Shown here: positions 40,099 to 49,709 of the stretch, one piece after another
Position numbering within the stretch: position 1 is the stretch's first letter
Layout of the letters: the number at the start of each line of letters is the position of its first letter
Assembly: GCF_900103845.1 (NCBI RefSeq)
Contig: NZ_FNIJ01000002.1
Coordinates: 386,423 to 450,422, forward strand
Source of the DNA: Pseudomonas jinjuensis
GTDB lineage: Bacteria; Pseudomonadota; Gammaproteobacteria; Pseudomonadales; Pseudomonadaceae
Reading direction: 5' to 3'
Length of the DNA: 64,000 bases
Position numbers and translations under genes: made by a program
The notes under the pieces: model-generated
The model's input: the letters and a program-made list of their open reading frames with translations, nothing else
Database searches by the model: none
What the model was told of the DNA's origin: nothing

Positions 40099-42183
40099 TC
40101 ACTCCACGATCTTGCCAAAGCTCCCATCGAACATGTCGAGGTTGCGCCCTTCGGTGAGGGTGTACAGCGAGTAGCTGCGTCCCAGCCGCGCGCCGCCGTC
40201 ACGGGTCAGCGGGGCCCAGGCGAGGTTGGCGCGGCGCATGGTCGAGCTGCTCATCAGCTCGTCGAAGGGAATCGACACATAGATGCCCTTGTCGAAGCTG
40301 CCCTCGCCGAACTCGTCCTTGGACGCCGTGGTGACAGTCACCCAGCCGCCGAAGCGCACGCCGTTGCTGAACTCGCGGGACAGGTCGATGGTGGTACCCC
40401 AGTCGCGCGCCAGGTAGCGGCCGACGCTGACCGCCGCCAGGATGTCCTGGAAGTCGGTCTTCAGGTAGCCGGTGACGTTGCCGGTGATCACGTCGTAGTC
40501 GCGCAGGCCGAAGCCCTGGTCGAAATTGCGCTGGCGCACGAAGTTCCAGTCGGTGCCGATGGCCCAGCGCTCGCCCATCGGCCGGTACAGCAGCTCGCCG
40601 CCGACGCCGGCAAACATCGACTCCAGGTAGCCGCCATAGACCATGCCATACAGGTCCTCGTCGAGACGCCTGGCCTTGTTCAACTGGAAGGTCGGCATGG
40701 TCACATCGGAGGTGGTCATGTACTGGCGCAGGTCGGTGCGCACGCGCGGCAGGCCGCTGGGGGCGTCGTACTTGAACTTGTCGAAGTTGTTCACCAGGTT
40801 GGCGCTGAGCATGCCGCTCCACCAGGTGTCCGGGGTGAAGCGGTATTCCGCGCCGAGGTCCGCGGTGAACTGGTAGAGCAGGTAGCCGTCGGGGCCGCCG
40901 ATGTTCTGCTTGTAGCCGAGGCCCAGGCCATAGCTGAACGGATCCGGCTGCTGCTCGAAGAGCACCTTCTCGCGGCGCGGCAGCGGCCAGTTCTGCTCGG
41001 TGCTGCGGCGCAGGTCGGCGAGCGGGCGCTCGTTCTGCACCACTTCGCGGAAGGTCTCGCGACGCACGCTGGTTTCCTGCACCGGCATGTCGTAGCGCTT
41101 GTCGACCACGGTGAACCACTGGATGTCGTCGTCCACGCTGTTGTCGAGGATGCGCGCCGTGCGGCCCACCGCCTTGGGCGGGTAGAGATAGCGGGTCTGC
41201 TCGCCGTAGACGACGATCTCCGAATCGCGCTGGGCGATGCGGTCGACCTTGTAGCCGGCGTTGTTCTGCAGGCGCCGGGACACGTCCGCCCAGTCCACCT
41301 GCTCGGGGTGCAGGTCCGGTGCCTTGGCCGGTAGCTTCTCGGCCGGCGGGTCGTAGGTCTTGGCCGGCGCCGCGCGGTTGACGAAGTTGGTATGCAGGGT
41401 GATGCCGAACATCGCCGTATTGCCGCGCTCCCAGGCGGCGTGCAGGTCCACCGAATCGGCGGCCTTGAACACGAAGCCGAGGTTCACCGGCGAATCCTGC
41501 TCCTGGTTGTTGTCCTGCGGTTCGTGCTTGTAGTCGTTGCCGTCGTATTCGAGCTTCACCGACAGGCGATCCCACGGCGTCTGCCAGAGCACGCCGCCGA
41601 ACAGGGCAGGGGAGCCGCGGAAGTAGGTGTTGCCATTAAAGTCACCGGTGCCGGTACTTTCGGGGCGCTCATCGAACTTGTCGTCGATCCAGCCCAGCGG
41701 GTTGTCCAGATCGCCACGATTGCCGAGATAGCCCCAGGCGATACCCAGGCTCAGGTCGAAATCGCCAAAGCGCTTGTTGCCGACGAAGTATTCGCTGGAG
41801 AACAGGCCGGTACCGCCGACGTCATGCGCGCCGACCGCTACTTCCGGCAGGTAGTGGCTTTCCTTGAGCAGCCGCAGCTTGGCGTCGAACGCCTTGTCCT
41901 TGTAGCTCTGGTCGCCGCTGAGTTCTTCCGGGCCGTAGCGGCGGTTGCTGATCGAGGTGTAGCGGAAGGCGGTTTCCAGCCAGTCGAACGGCTGCAGCGA
42001 GAAGCTGTAGCGCGAGTAGGGATCGGTGCGGTTGGCGTTGATGCTGACCTCGCCGGCCGGCGCCATGCGCGCGGTCGGGGTCTGCAGCAGGCCGACGCCG
42101 CCGAAGTCGTTCTGCGTATAGCGTGGGTCCGCATGCGCCATGGTGTAGGGCAGCAGGATGCAGAGTGCGTAGCGGAGTCTCAT
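40099..42183 (-). CDS. yjbH: YjbH-family outer-membrane exopolysaccharide protein
   Basis: 694 aa, predicted large outer-membrane beta-barrel (GfcD/YjbH family). N-terminal signal peptide ends near MAHADPRY; the mature start has the family motif FGGVGLLQTPTARMAPAGEV, and the rest is rich in alternating aromatic strands (GLGYKQNIGGPDGYLLYQF). Last gene of the polysaccharide operon; its start overlaps the yjbG-like stop by 4 bases. Role in export or surface assembly is inferred from E. coli yjbEFGH/gfcABCD. Confidence 0.88.
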   Translation of the reverse strand: MRLRYALCILLPYTMAHADPRYTQNDFGGVGLLQTPTARMAPAGEVSINANRTDPYSRYSFSLQPFDWLETAFRYTSISNRRYGPEELSGDQSYKDKAFDAKLRLLKESHYLPEVAVGAHDVGGTGLFSSEYFVGNKRFGDFDLSLGIAWGYLGNRGDLDNPLGWIDDKFDERPESTGTGDFNGNTYFRGSPALFGGVLWQTPWDRLSVKLEYDGNDYKHEPQDNNQEQDSPVNLGFVFKAADSVDLHAAWERGNTAMFGITLHTNFVNRAAPAKTYDPPAEKLPAKAPDLHPEQVDWADVSRRLQNNAGYKVDRIAQRDSEIVVYGEQTRYLYPPKAVGRTARILDNSVDDDIQWFTVVDKRYDMPVQETSVRRETFREVVQNERPLADLRRSTEQNWPLPRREKVLFEQQPDPFSYGLGLGYKQNIGGPDGYLLYQFTADLGAEYRFTPDTWWSGMLSANLVNNFDKFKYDAPSGLPRVRTDLRQYMTTSDVTMPTFQLNKARRLDEDLYGMVYGGYLESMFAGVGGELLYRPMGERWAIGTDWNFVRQRNFDQGFGLRDYDVITGNVTGYLKTDFQDILAAVSVGRYLARDWGTTIDLSREFSNGVRFGGWVTVTTASKDEFGEGSFDKGIYVSIPFDELMSSSTMRRANLAWAPLTRDGGARLGRSYSLYTLTEGRNLDMFDGSFGKIVE

Positions 42184-42953
42184 CGAGCCACCTCGGACAG
42201 CGGTTGGGTGGCGAGGAACTCGGCAAGCTCCTGGTTCAGGTCCGGAATCGGGCTATCCGAGCCGGCGGCCTTGAGCGGGACCAGGATGATCGCGCCGGGT
42301 GCGGGCGGAGCCATGTCGTCCTGGCGATTCCACAGGGCGATGCCCAGGCGGCTGACCTGGCCGTCCGGCTGGATCAGGTAGAGATAGTCGGGGTCGGCTT
42401 CGGCGCGGCTGGCGCACTGCTGCAGATAGATGCGGGCCTGTTGCAGCGGCGCGTGGGCGAGCGTGCAGTCGGCCTGCACCGCGCCCATCACGCGGATGGA
42501 GTCCGGACGGGGCGGATAGATGAAGATGTCCCCCGCGCTGACCGGCGGATTCTGCGCGGGATCGACCTCGGCATTCACCGGGTCGAGCAGATGCGGGCGG
42601 CGGCCGGTGACGGGCAGGACAGCGACCTGCTCCTCCAGGCGCTTCGCCAGCTCGGCCAGGGACGGCTGGTCATCCAGCAGCGCATTGCGCCGCAGCAGTT
42701 GCAGGTCGAACAGCACGCCAGCCTTCAGGCGCTGCTGTTCCTTTACCAGCGGCTGGTGCAGCCAGGCGGCGCCGAGCCAGTAGGATTCCGCATTCACCTG
42801 GGCGGCATTGAGCACCGTACTCAGGCGTGTGCCGGTGGAAATGGCGATAGGGCCAGGCTTCACTGCATCGCCACGCACTTCCACCTGATCCTGGGCGGCG
42901 GCATTGCAAGCGAAGAGGGCGGCGATGATAGCGGTCAGGAGTCTGCCTTTCAT
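42180..42953 (-). CDS. yjbG: GfcC/YjbG-family periplasmic polysaccharide export protein
   Basis: 257 aa with signal peptide (MKGRLLTAIIAALFACNAAAQ). The mature part begins DQVEVRGDAVKPGPIAI and contains ADIFIYPPRPDSIRV-like segments seen in GfcC (two SLBB-like folds). Coupled by 4-base overlaps to both neighbours. Confidence 0.82.
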   Translation of the reverse strand: MKGRLLTAIIAALFACNAAAQDQVEVRGDAVKPGPIAISTGTRLSTVLNAAQVNAESYWLGAAWLHQPLVKEQQRLKAGVLFDLQLLRRNALLDDQPSLAELAKRLEEQVAVLPVTGRRPHLLDPVNAEVDPAQNPPVSAGDIFIYPPRPDSIRVMGAVQADCTLAHAPLQQARIYLQQCASRAEADPDYLYLIQPDGQVSRLGIALWNRQDDMAPPAPGAIILVPLKAAGSDSPIPDLNQELAEFLATQPLSEVAR

Positions 42954-43612
42954 TGCGCGGCGCTCCTGTACGGGCGGATCTGGGTGATGACCACCTGCAG
43001 CTCTGGCGTGACCTGCTGACGGCTCGCCATGACGAAGCCATCCGCCGGGTCGACCCAGTAGCTGTTGACGGCATCGAGGCCGATCAGCGGCGCGCTGACG
43101 TGCTCGTCCACGCGCAGCAGGCTGTAGCTGCGTTCGAGGATGTCGAGCTGCTCCAGGCCTTTCTTCTCGAAACGGCTCTGCAAGGGGATGCCGACCTGGT
43201 AGCCGTCGGCGTAATCCACCCAGCGCCGGCTGGTGGCGCCATCGACAACGCGGTGCAGTCCGGAGGCGAACGGTGAGTCGGTGGAGAGGCGGGAGGCGGC
43301 AAGGTTGCTGCCGAAGCCGGTGGTGCGCACCACCAGGCCGTCGCGCATCATCAGCACCTGGCGGGTGGAAGCGACCCAGAACTGCAGATCGCCCTGCTGG
43401 CGCACGAGCGCCATCACGGCCTCGCCACCGGGGACGGCCTGCAGTTTGATCTGGTAGTAAGGCACGGCATCGACCTGTGCCTGGGTCAGCTCAAGCGGTT
43501 GCGGCCCGCTGGTCGCGGCGCGCAAGGTGTCCCAGGATGCCTTCATCAGGGGATTGCATGCGCACAACGACAGGGCCGCTGCCGCCAGGGCGGCATGGCG
43601 GAGAATATTCAC
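42950..43612 (-). CDS. yjbF: YjbF/GfcB-family lipoprotein
   Basis: 220 aa lipoprotein. Signal peptide with lipobox SLCAC (Cys about 19). Family features: AQVDAVPYYQIKLQAVPGGEAVM and LVVRTTGFGSNLAASRL; C-terminal VSAPLIGLDAVNSYWVDPADGFV. 18 bases after the Wza-like gene. Confidence 0.84.
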   Translation of the reverse strand: MNILRHAALAAAALSLCACNPLMKASWDTLRAATSGPQPLELTQAQVDAVPYYQIKLQAVPGGEAVMALVRQQGDLQFWVASTRQVLMMRDGLVVRTTGFGSNLAASRLSTDSPFASGLHRVVDGATSRRWVDYADGYQVGIPLQSRFEKKGLEQLDILERSYSLLRVDEHVSAPLIGLDAVNSYWVDPADGFVMASRQQVTPELQVVITQIRPYRSAAQ

Positions 43613-43630
43613 GATGGACCTGAACTCCGA

Positions 43631-44737
43631 TTAATTGTCGTCGTTCATGTCGCTCTTGATATTCGCGCCGGTACCCAGGATGCCTGCCGACGGTACGAGC
43701 TGGCTGATGAAGCGGTTCCAGCGGGTGATGCCAGCCGGGCCGACATAGACCACATCCTGCGGCTGCAGGTCGAAGCGCTGGGCGAGGATGAAGGCGGTGG
43801 GCGACTGGGCGTCCAGCTGGAACACTTTGGCCGGCTCGCGCTCCAGATCCTCTACGCCGCGAATCACATATACGGCCTTGCCGTTGGAGGTGGTCTGGTT
43901 CAGCCCGCCGACTGTGCCGAGGGCATCGGCGAGATTGAGGGAGCGGGTCTTGAAGGTAAGCGCGCGAGCCCCGTTGACCTCGCCCATCAGATAGACCTTC
44001 TTGTTGTCGTTGTAGGGCAGGTAGATCTGGTCGCCGTCTTTCAGATATACGCCGTACAGCGCGGAGTCCCTGCCGTTCAGGGCATCCAGGTCGAGCTGGT
44101 ATTCGCGGCCGTCGCGCTTCAGGACCAGGCCGGAAAGATCGGCTGCCCCCGTATTCACGCCAGCATTGCCGACAGCTTCCATCAGGCTCAGCGGGGTAGT
44201 GGTGATCGGCTGCGGGCCGCCCTTGCCGAAGGCGCCATTCAATACGACTTTCTGGCTGGCGTAGCGCAGCACGCTGATATCCACCTGCGGGCTTTCCACG
44301 TACTGGGCCAGGCGGCCGGCGATATCTGCCCGCAGTTGCTCGATGGTCCTGCCAGCGGCGCGAACGTTGCCAATGTAGGGATAGAACAGCGTGCCATCCG
44401 GACGAACCAGGCGGCCGTTGGCGTCGACCTGCTGCTGCGGGCCGGACGGCGCGGTCAGTTCCGGATGATCCCATACGGTGATGTACAGCAGGTCGCCCGC
44501 ACCAACGCGGTATTCCTCGGGCTGATAGGCCAGCAGATCGGCAGGTACGCTTGCGCTCGGCTCTGTCGCGGCATTCACGGCCAGCAGTTTCGGTGTGATC
44601 TGGACCAGCTCGACGCGGCTGCTTTCGGGCGAATCGTCATTGACGATGCGGCTGGTATCCATGTGTTGGCCAGGGGCGAACATGCAGCCCTGCAGGGTGA
44701 GGGCGGCGAGCACTGCGACAGACAAGGAGCGGATCAT
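43631..44737 (-). CDS. wza: Wza-family polysaccharide export lipoprotein
   Basis: 368 aa outer-membrane translocon. Lipobox TLQGC (Cys about 18). Poly_export domain starts near residue 75 with YRVGAGDLLYITVWDHPEL, followed by two SLBB domains (VVLNGAFGKGG and KVYLMGEVNGARALTF). Acts downstream of Wzc, which lies at the other end of the cluster. The C-terminal region after VVYVGPAGITRWNRFISQL would hold the membrane helix. Confidence 0.92.
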   Translation of the reverse strand: MIRSLSVAVLAALTLQGCMFAPGQHMDTSRIVNDDSPESSRVELVQITPKLLAVNAATEPSASVPADLLAYQPEEYRVGAGDLLYITVWDHPELTAPSGPQQQVDANGRLVRPDGTLFYPYIGNVRAAGRTIEQLRADIAGRLAQYVESPQVDISVLRYASQKVVLNGAFGKGGPQPITTTPLSLMEAVGNAGVNTGAADLSGLVLKRDGREYQLDLDALNGRDSALYGVYLKDGDQIYLPYNDNKKVYLMGEVNGARALTFKTRSLNLADALGTVGGLNQTTSNGKAVYVIRGVEDLEREPAKVFQLDAQSPTAFILAQRFDLQPQDVVYVGPAGITRWNRFISQLVPSAGILGTGANIKSDMNDDN

Positions 44738-44840
44738 GAGGAAGGACTACGTTGAATAGGGTCAATACGACACCGCCCGGCGAGGGGGCCGAGTGGTCAT
44801 GGAATTTGGGGATTTGCAGACTGCCGAATGAACGGCAACA

Positions 44841-44882
44841 CCTGGTGGAGTGGGACCCGGCAACGGGCGCCGCTCCACCAGG
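44841..44882 (-). terminator. Stem-loop between yjbE and wza
   Basis: Perfect 10-bp outer stem CCTGGTGGAG / CTCCACCAGG with an inner CCCG / CGGG stem around a 4-base loop. It lies 22 bases after the yjbE stop on the transcribed strand. No U-run follows, so it more likely slows RNA decay or weakens read-through to wza than fully terminates. Confidence 0.45.
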
Positions 44883-44903
44883 GCGACTGGGGTCAGTCAG
44901 TGC

Positions 44904-45206
44904 TTAGCGGGTGGTGCCAGTAGTACCGGTGGTGCCAGTAGTGCCGGTGGTGCCCGGAGTACCGTCGCTGCCGCCACCGCCGCTGTTGGAAGCAGCCACG
45001 CCAGCCGCTACAACGGCTGCACCCACACCCAGAGCGGTACCAACAGTGAGGCCACCGGCGATCGGAGTGGACAGGCCCAGGGAGCCGGTAGTGGTGGGTG
45101 CCGCGCCGGTGGTCGAGGTGGTCGAAGAGCCCGACTTCTCGGTCTCGGCTGCAAGGAGAGTGGTACTAAACGCTGCCATTACAGCAAGCGCCAGAATTTT
45201 CTTCAT
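44904..45206 (-). CDS. yjbE: YjbE-like small secreted protein
   Basis: 100 aa with signal peptide (MKKILALAVMAAFSTTLLAAE). The rest is low complexity: Ser/Thr-rich linker, a hydrophobic glycine/alanine stretch (GTALGVGAAVVAAGVAASN) and a C-terminal tail of five Gly-Thr-Thr repeats encoded by 9-bp DNA repeats. Position as first gene of a yjbEFGH-like set and the composition match YjbE/GfcA. Function unknown even in E. coli. Confidence 0.72.
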   Translation of the reverse strand: MKKILALAVMAAFSTTLLAAETEKSGSSTTSTTGAAPTTTGSLGLSTPIAGGLTVGTALGVGAAVVAAGVAASNSGGGGSDGTPGTTGTTGTTGTTGTTR

Positions 45207-45319
45207 ACGTCAGTTTCCTTGTAGGAGTGGTCCTTCAGAGTGAAGGTTAAGGGTGGCAAGGAGCCAGTGCAAGTGACAAAGCACTCACCTCTCACCGGTT
45301 ACAACCCATAAACGCTTTA

Positions 45320-45390
45320 CGTAGGAGCGGACCATGTCCGCGACCAGCGTCTGTTGCCAGCTCCCGTGTGTTGCAGAGATAAGCTTGCTG
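45320..45390. repeat. Decayed REP-like element
   Basis: Left arm GTAGGAGCGGACCATGTCCGCG is recognisable in two parts; a mutated TAAGCTTGCTGGC arm follows. The 243-base gap between the WcaJ-like gene and yjbE holds nothing else I can support. Confidence 0.45.
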
Positions 45391-45449
45391 GCAATTTTCA
45401 GTTTTGACTTTACGTAAATTCCTAAAAAGCTGCCGGTGCTTTGAAAAGG

Positions 45450-46865
45450 TCAATATGCATTCTTATGCACAAACCCCTTGAACACCGTAAAGAACACGAT
45501 CTTCAAATCCCACCACAGCGACCAGTTATTGATGTATTCGAGATCATGCTCGATACGCTTCTGCATCTTGTCCAGCGTATCGGTCTCACCCCGCCAACCA
45601 TTCACCTGCGCCCAGCCGGTAATACCCGGCTTGACCTTATGGCGCAGCATGTAACTGTCGATCTGCGTGCGATATTGCTCGTTATGCGCCACCGCGTGAG
45701 GGCGCGGCCCGACAATGGACATATCCCCAAACAGCACATTGATGAATTGCGGCAGTTCATCCAGCGAAGTGCGGCGGATAAAGGCGCCCACCCTGGTAAT
45801 GCGATTGTCGTTGCGCGTGGCCTGGACCACATCCGCACCATTCTCCATCACCCGCATGCTGCGGAACTTCCAGACCTGGATCGGTCGTCCATCGATGCCG
45901 TAACGCTGCTGACGGAAGAAAACCGGCCCCGGGGAACTGAGTTTCACCGCAAGCGCGATGAAGAGCATGGGTATGGCAATCAGGCAAAGAATCATCAAGG
46001 AAAGAACGATATCTTCAATACGCTTGATGATCGCCTTGGCTCCGGTCATCGGACTGTCGAAGATACTGATGGTCGGTACGCCGTTTATATTCTGGCTACG
46101 GGCATGCAGTAGTTCGAAGATGAATACATCCGGCACGATATAAACGGAAGCCGTGGTATCGCTCAACTGATCCACCAGCCAGCGAATACGCGCCTCGCTG
46201 CGCATTGGCAAAGTGATATAGATGCGATCGATCTGCCCGGCCCGAGCCTCCGCTACCAGTTGTTCCAAGGTGCCGGAAACCGGCAGGCTGAGTTTGCTTT
46301 TGGCGAAGTGCACCGGGTCGCGGCGCTTGTCGTCATAGAAACCCAGCAATTCCAGCCCCATCCAGGGTGCGCCGGCAATATTGCGTGCCAGTCGTTGTCC
46401 GAGCGTCCCTGCACCGGCAATGGCTACGGAGCGGGTATTGAAGCCCTTGCGCCGAAGTGCGTTCAGGCTCAGTCGCAGGCCAACCCGGTAAATGCACAGG
46501 CCCAGCAAGCTCTGGAAGAACCACTGCGCCAGGTCCAGCGCATCGAGAACAGGCAGGCTCACCACGAACTTGTCGACGAGCAATACGCTCGCGAAACTCG
46601 TCGCCCAGATCCAGCAAACCCGGCGCAGTTCCACGATCACTCGCTCGCCGCGCCAGGAACTGTACAACTGGGCGAAATCGCTCAGCAGGTAGAACACCAC
46701 CAGCGCGAGCAGCGAGGCAATCAACTGGCCCCTGTCGAAATGATCGCCGTGCAGGATCACGGTTCCGACAATGCCGGCCAGGATAAACAGCAGATCCAAC
46801 AGCCTGTGCAATATCGCAATATTGGCTTGGTGGGGACGTAGGATACCCCTTTCCTTACTGTTCAT
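45450..46865 (-). CDS. wcaJ: Undecaprenyl-phosphate glycosyl-1-phosphate transferase (WcaJ/PssY type)
   Basis: 471 aa polyprenyl phosphoglycosyl transferase that loads the first sugar phosphate on the lipid carrier. Four N-terminal membrane helices, a CoA-binding-like domain (SVAIAGAGTLGQRLARNI near 150), a fifth membrane segment (LSLMILCLIAIPMLFIAL) and the catalytic PGT domain: FFRQQRYGIDGRPIQVWKFRSM, RRTSLDELPQFINVLFGDMS, VGPRPHAVAHN. First sugar is probably glucose or galactose, by family. Confidence 0.92.
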   Translation of the reverse strand: MNSKERGILRPHQANIAILHRLLDLLFILAGIVGTVILHGDHFDRGQLIASLLALVVFYLLSDFAQLYSSWRGERVIVELRRVCWIWATSFASVLLVDKFVVSLPVLDALDLAQWFFQSLLGLCIYRVGLRLSLNALRRKGFNTRSVAIAGAGTLGQRLARNIAGAPWMGLELLGFYDDKRRDPVHFAKSKLSLPVSGTLEQLVAEARAGQIDRIYITLPMRSEARIRWLVDQLSDTTASVYIVPDVFIFELLHARSQNINGVPTISIFDSPMTGAKAIIKRIEDIVLSLMILCLIAIPMLFIALAVKLSSPGPVFFRQQRYGIDGRPIQVWKFRSMRVMENGADVVQATRNDNRITRVGAFIRRTSLDELPQFINVLFGDMSIVGPRPHAVAHNEQYRTQIDSYMLRHKVKPGITGWAQVNGWRGETDTLDKMQKRIEHDLEYINNWSLWWDLKIVFFTVFKGFVHKNAY

Positions 46866-47013
46866 GGATGCAACTCTTGCCCAGTTTTAGGCTGTTGATT
46901 GGTAGAGATCAGGCGCGCCGATGTGCCACGGCAGGCCAGTTTCATCTGGTATTAGCGGAGGAGCAATAACTTGTATTTCTACAAGATTTGAGCGAGGGTA
47001 TCGAGCCTAATAA

Positions 47014-48426
47014 TCATGCTCTGCCATAACGATCATCAAAGCGGACAATGTCATCTTCGCCAAGATAAGAGCCTGACTGCACTTCAATCAGTTCCAAGGG
47101 TATCTTGCCGGGGTTCTCCAACGCATGAATCTGGCCGATGGGAATGTAGGTGGACTGGTTCTCCGTCACTAGATAGGTTTCATCACCGTTAGTCACCTGG
47201 GCAGTTCCACTTACGACAATCCAGTGCTCCGCCCGATGGTGGTGCATCTGTACCGATAGTTTGGCGCCGGGTTGTACCGTAATACGCTTGACCTGATAGC
47301 GATGACCGTTATCGATGGAGTCATAAACACCCCACGGGCGATAAACTTCTCGGTGGTTCAGATGTTCACTGCGCGCCTCGTTCTTCAGGCGTTCAACAAT
47401 TTTCTTTACATCCTGTACTTGGTTCTTGTGCGCAACCAGAACTGCATCCTTGGTTTCCACGATCACAAGATCTTCCAATCCAACGGTAGCGACCAGTCGA
47501 CTATCTGCATGGACGTAGGTATTTCGCGATTGCTGGTCGATAACGTCGCCCTTGAATACGTTGCCCTCCGCATTCTTCCTGCTTACATCCCAAAGGGCAG
47601 ACCACGACCCAATATCACTCCATCCTGCATTCAGTGGCACCATCACTGCGTCAGATGTCTTCTCCATTACTGCATAATCGATGGAGTCCTCTGGGCAAGC
47701 CAGAAATGCTGTCGGCTCAACGCGGGTGAAGTGCATATCCTGGGTGCCGCCAGCCAAGGCTTTTTGGCAGGCATCGAGAATATCTGGACGGAAACGTCCA
47801 AGTTCTTCCAGATAGCGACTGGCGCGGAACATGAACATACCGCTGTTCCAGTAGTGGCTACCGCTAGCGAGATACTCTTGTGCGGTAATCAGATTTGGTT
47901 TCTCGACGAAGCGGCTGACCCTAAAGCCACCGTCACCCACTGACTCGCCTTTTTCGATGTAGCCATACCCTGTTTCCGGATGGCTGGGCACGATGCCGAA
48001 CGTCACCAACTTGCCTTCTGCAACAAGGGGTAGAGCGGTGCGGATGCTGGAATGGAATGAGGCGACGTCCTGGATCAGGTGATCAGCTGCCAGGACCAGG
48101 AGGATCGGGTCCCTCGATTCGGAGCATGCTTGCAGTGCTGCGAGCGCTATCGCCGGTGCGGTATTACGTCCTGCTGGTTCAAGCAGGATGTTGGCCTGCT
48201 CCATCCCTAGCTGACGAAGCTGTTCGGCAGCGAGGAAGCGGTGTTGTTCGTTACAAATTAGATATGGTAGCGATGTATCAAGGCCTTGCAGTCTGTGAAT
48301 AGTAGATTGCAGCATCGAGAGATCGCTATTGGCGAGCGGTAGAAATTGCTTGGGGTTGAGTTGACGAGACAAAGGCCAAAGGCGAGAGCCCGATCCGCCA
48401 GCCAGAACAATGGGAGTGATTTTCAT
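47014..48426 (-). CDS. manC: Mannose-1-phosphate guanylyltransferase / mannose-6-phosphate isomerase
   Basis: 470 aa bifunctional enzyme (AlgA/WbpW/ManC type) making GDP-mannose. Nucleotidyltransferase signature [20 protein letters not shown] at residues 10-29; C-terminal cupin PMI domain [25 protein letters not shown] and [12 protein letters not shown]. Implies mannose or a GDP-mannose-derived sugar in the polymer. Base composition is between the core genes and the AT-rich block that follows. Confidence 0.93.
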   Translation of the reverse strand: MKITPIVLAGGSGSRLWPLSRQLNPKQFLPLANSDLSMLQSTIHRLQGLDTSLPYLICNEQHRFLAAEQLRQLGMEQANILLEPAGRNTAPAIALAALQACSESRDPILLVLAADHLIQDVASFHSSIRTALPLVAEGKLVTFGIVPSHPETGYGYIEKGESVGDGGFRVSRFVEKPNLITAQEYLASGSHYWNSGMFMFRASRYLEELGRFRPDILDACQKALAGGTQDMHFTRVEPTAFLACPEDSIDYAVMEKTSDAVMVPLNAGWSDIGSWSALWDVSRKNAEGNVFKGDVIDQQSRNTYVHADSRLVATVGLEDLVIVETKDAVLVAHKNQVQDVKKIVERLKNEARSEHLNHREVYRPWGVYDSIDNGHRYQVKRITVQPGAKLSVQMHHHRAEHWIVVSGTAQVTNGDETYLVTENQSTYIPIGQIHALENPGKIPLELIEVQSGSYLGEDDIVRFDDRYGRA

Positions 48427-48455
48427 GGTCGTTCTCGTTCAGTTTCGTTTTGTTT

Positions 48456-49709
48456 CTAATCGAGTGCAGATTTCAGAATTTCTAGCTCGTAGCTATTTGA
48501 GAAATAACGGTCGAGAATAAACGATTGTTCGTCGAGCCATTTGGTAAGAAATCCTTCGTCTGAGGAAAGCCTCTGCGCTGCAGCGATCATGTCATCGTCA
48601 GAGTTTAAGGGGCGGAAACAAGTGTTTTCTTTGAAAGGGATACCTTGAAAGCCAATGTCGTTTGTTATTACCGCAACTCGATGAGCAATTGCCTCAAGCA
48701 GTTTTATCTTTATACCTGTCCCGAATTTAAATGGTGCAATCAATATTTTTCCGGGCAGCAAGAATGAATCTATGTCGTCCACATAGCCGATGAATTCAAT
48801 TCCTGCAATGCCGGAGAATTCGGTTAGCGTTTTTCCACTAGTCTTTCCGGCAATTTGAAGTCTGTGCTGCTTGAGCTTGGGCTTGATGCTTTTAATTAGA
48901 TTTTCCAGCGCAGCCAGATTGTGAGGGACCTCATTGTTTCCGAGCCAAATCAATTCTTTTGAGTTGGAATGGTCTAATGGCCTTGTGTTTCGTGGCTTTT
49001 CGATTACTGGGAAATTTGTAAAGGTTGCAATGGAGTTTTTGATGCGCTCTTGATAGATATGCTGTTCAGCAGGCGAGGTAAGTAATATGACGTTCGAGAC
49101 TCTCGATGCTTCGATCTCGCGCTTTAGGCTTCTGCGAGACTCTATCGAAAGTAATAGTCGGCCCAAGGTGTTTATAATTGATTTGATTTTCTCGTTGCCG
49201 ATGAAATTGGAGTAGCTTCCTAGTAGGTTGAGTGACTTGGAATCCGATTCCATGAAATATGAATATCTGAGCGATAGCAGATCGTCGAGGTCGTAGATGA
49301 TTCGCGCTGTTGAATATTTCCTAGTTTCCAGCGCGTATCTAAAGAGCCTGATCATATCGAAGTATACTACATCAATTTTCTTGGAGCTTATTATGTGTAG
49401 TATTGATTTTGAGTTTTCGTGTGAATAAAAAAGAGCTTCCTGCAGCGTGGGTTTTACAGATAGCAGGTTTCTAAAGATATTGAATGCGCTAGGTCTTTTT
49501 AGAGGAATTATGGAGGAAATCCCTGCCTTTTCGTATTCAGGCATGACTTCATTCAGAGGCTTTCTTTTGTTATCAAAGAAGGCAATATGTATCTCGCAGT
49601 GCGGGGAGATTCTTCGAATAAAATCAAGAATTAGAGTTTCCCTCCCCCCATCTGCCGGTATAACAGCTCTCGATAGAACTAGCAGGACCTTTGTTTTTTT
49701 AGGAGTCAT
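48456..49709 (-). CDS. Glycosyltransferase, GT4-like
   Basis: 417 aa. N-terminal donor/acceptor domain starts VLLVLSRAVIPADGGRETLILDFI; C-terminal GT-B half shows LIWLGNNEVPHNLAALENLI, GIEFIGYVDDIDSFL, LIAPFKFGTGIKIKLLEAIAHRVAVI. The E/K-rich EA motif fits GT4 retaining enzymes. AT-rich codon use unlike the flanking operon ends. Overlaps the next upstream gene by 4 bases. Sugar unknown. Confidence 0.8.
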   Translation of the reverse strand: MTPKKTKVLLVLSRAVIPADGGRETLILDFIRRISPHCEIHIAFFDNKRKPLNEVMPEYEKAGISSIIPLKRPSAFNIFRNLLSVKPTLQEALFYSHENSKSILHIISSKKIDVVYFDMIRLFRYALETRKYSTARIIYDLDDLLSLRYSYFMESDSKSLNLLGSYSNFIGNEKIKSIINTLGRLLLSIESRRSLKREIEASRVSNVILLTSPAEQHIYQERIKNSIATFTNFPVIEKPRNTRPLDHSNSKELIWLGNNEVPHNLAALENLIKSIKPKLKQHRLQIAGKTSGKTLTEFSGIAGIEFIGYVDDIDSFLLPGKILIAPFKFGTGIKIKLLEAIAHRVAVITNDIGFQGIPFKENTCFRPLNSDDDMIAAAQRLSSDEGFLTKWLDEQSFILDRYFSNSYELEILKSALD

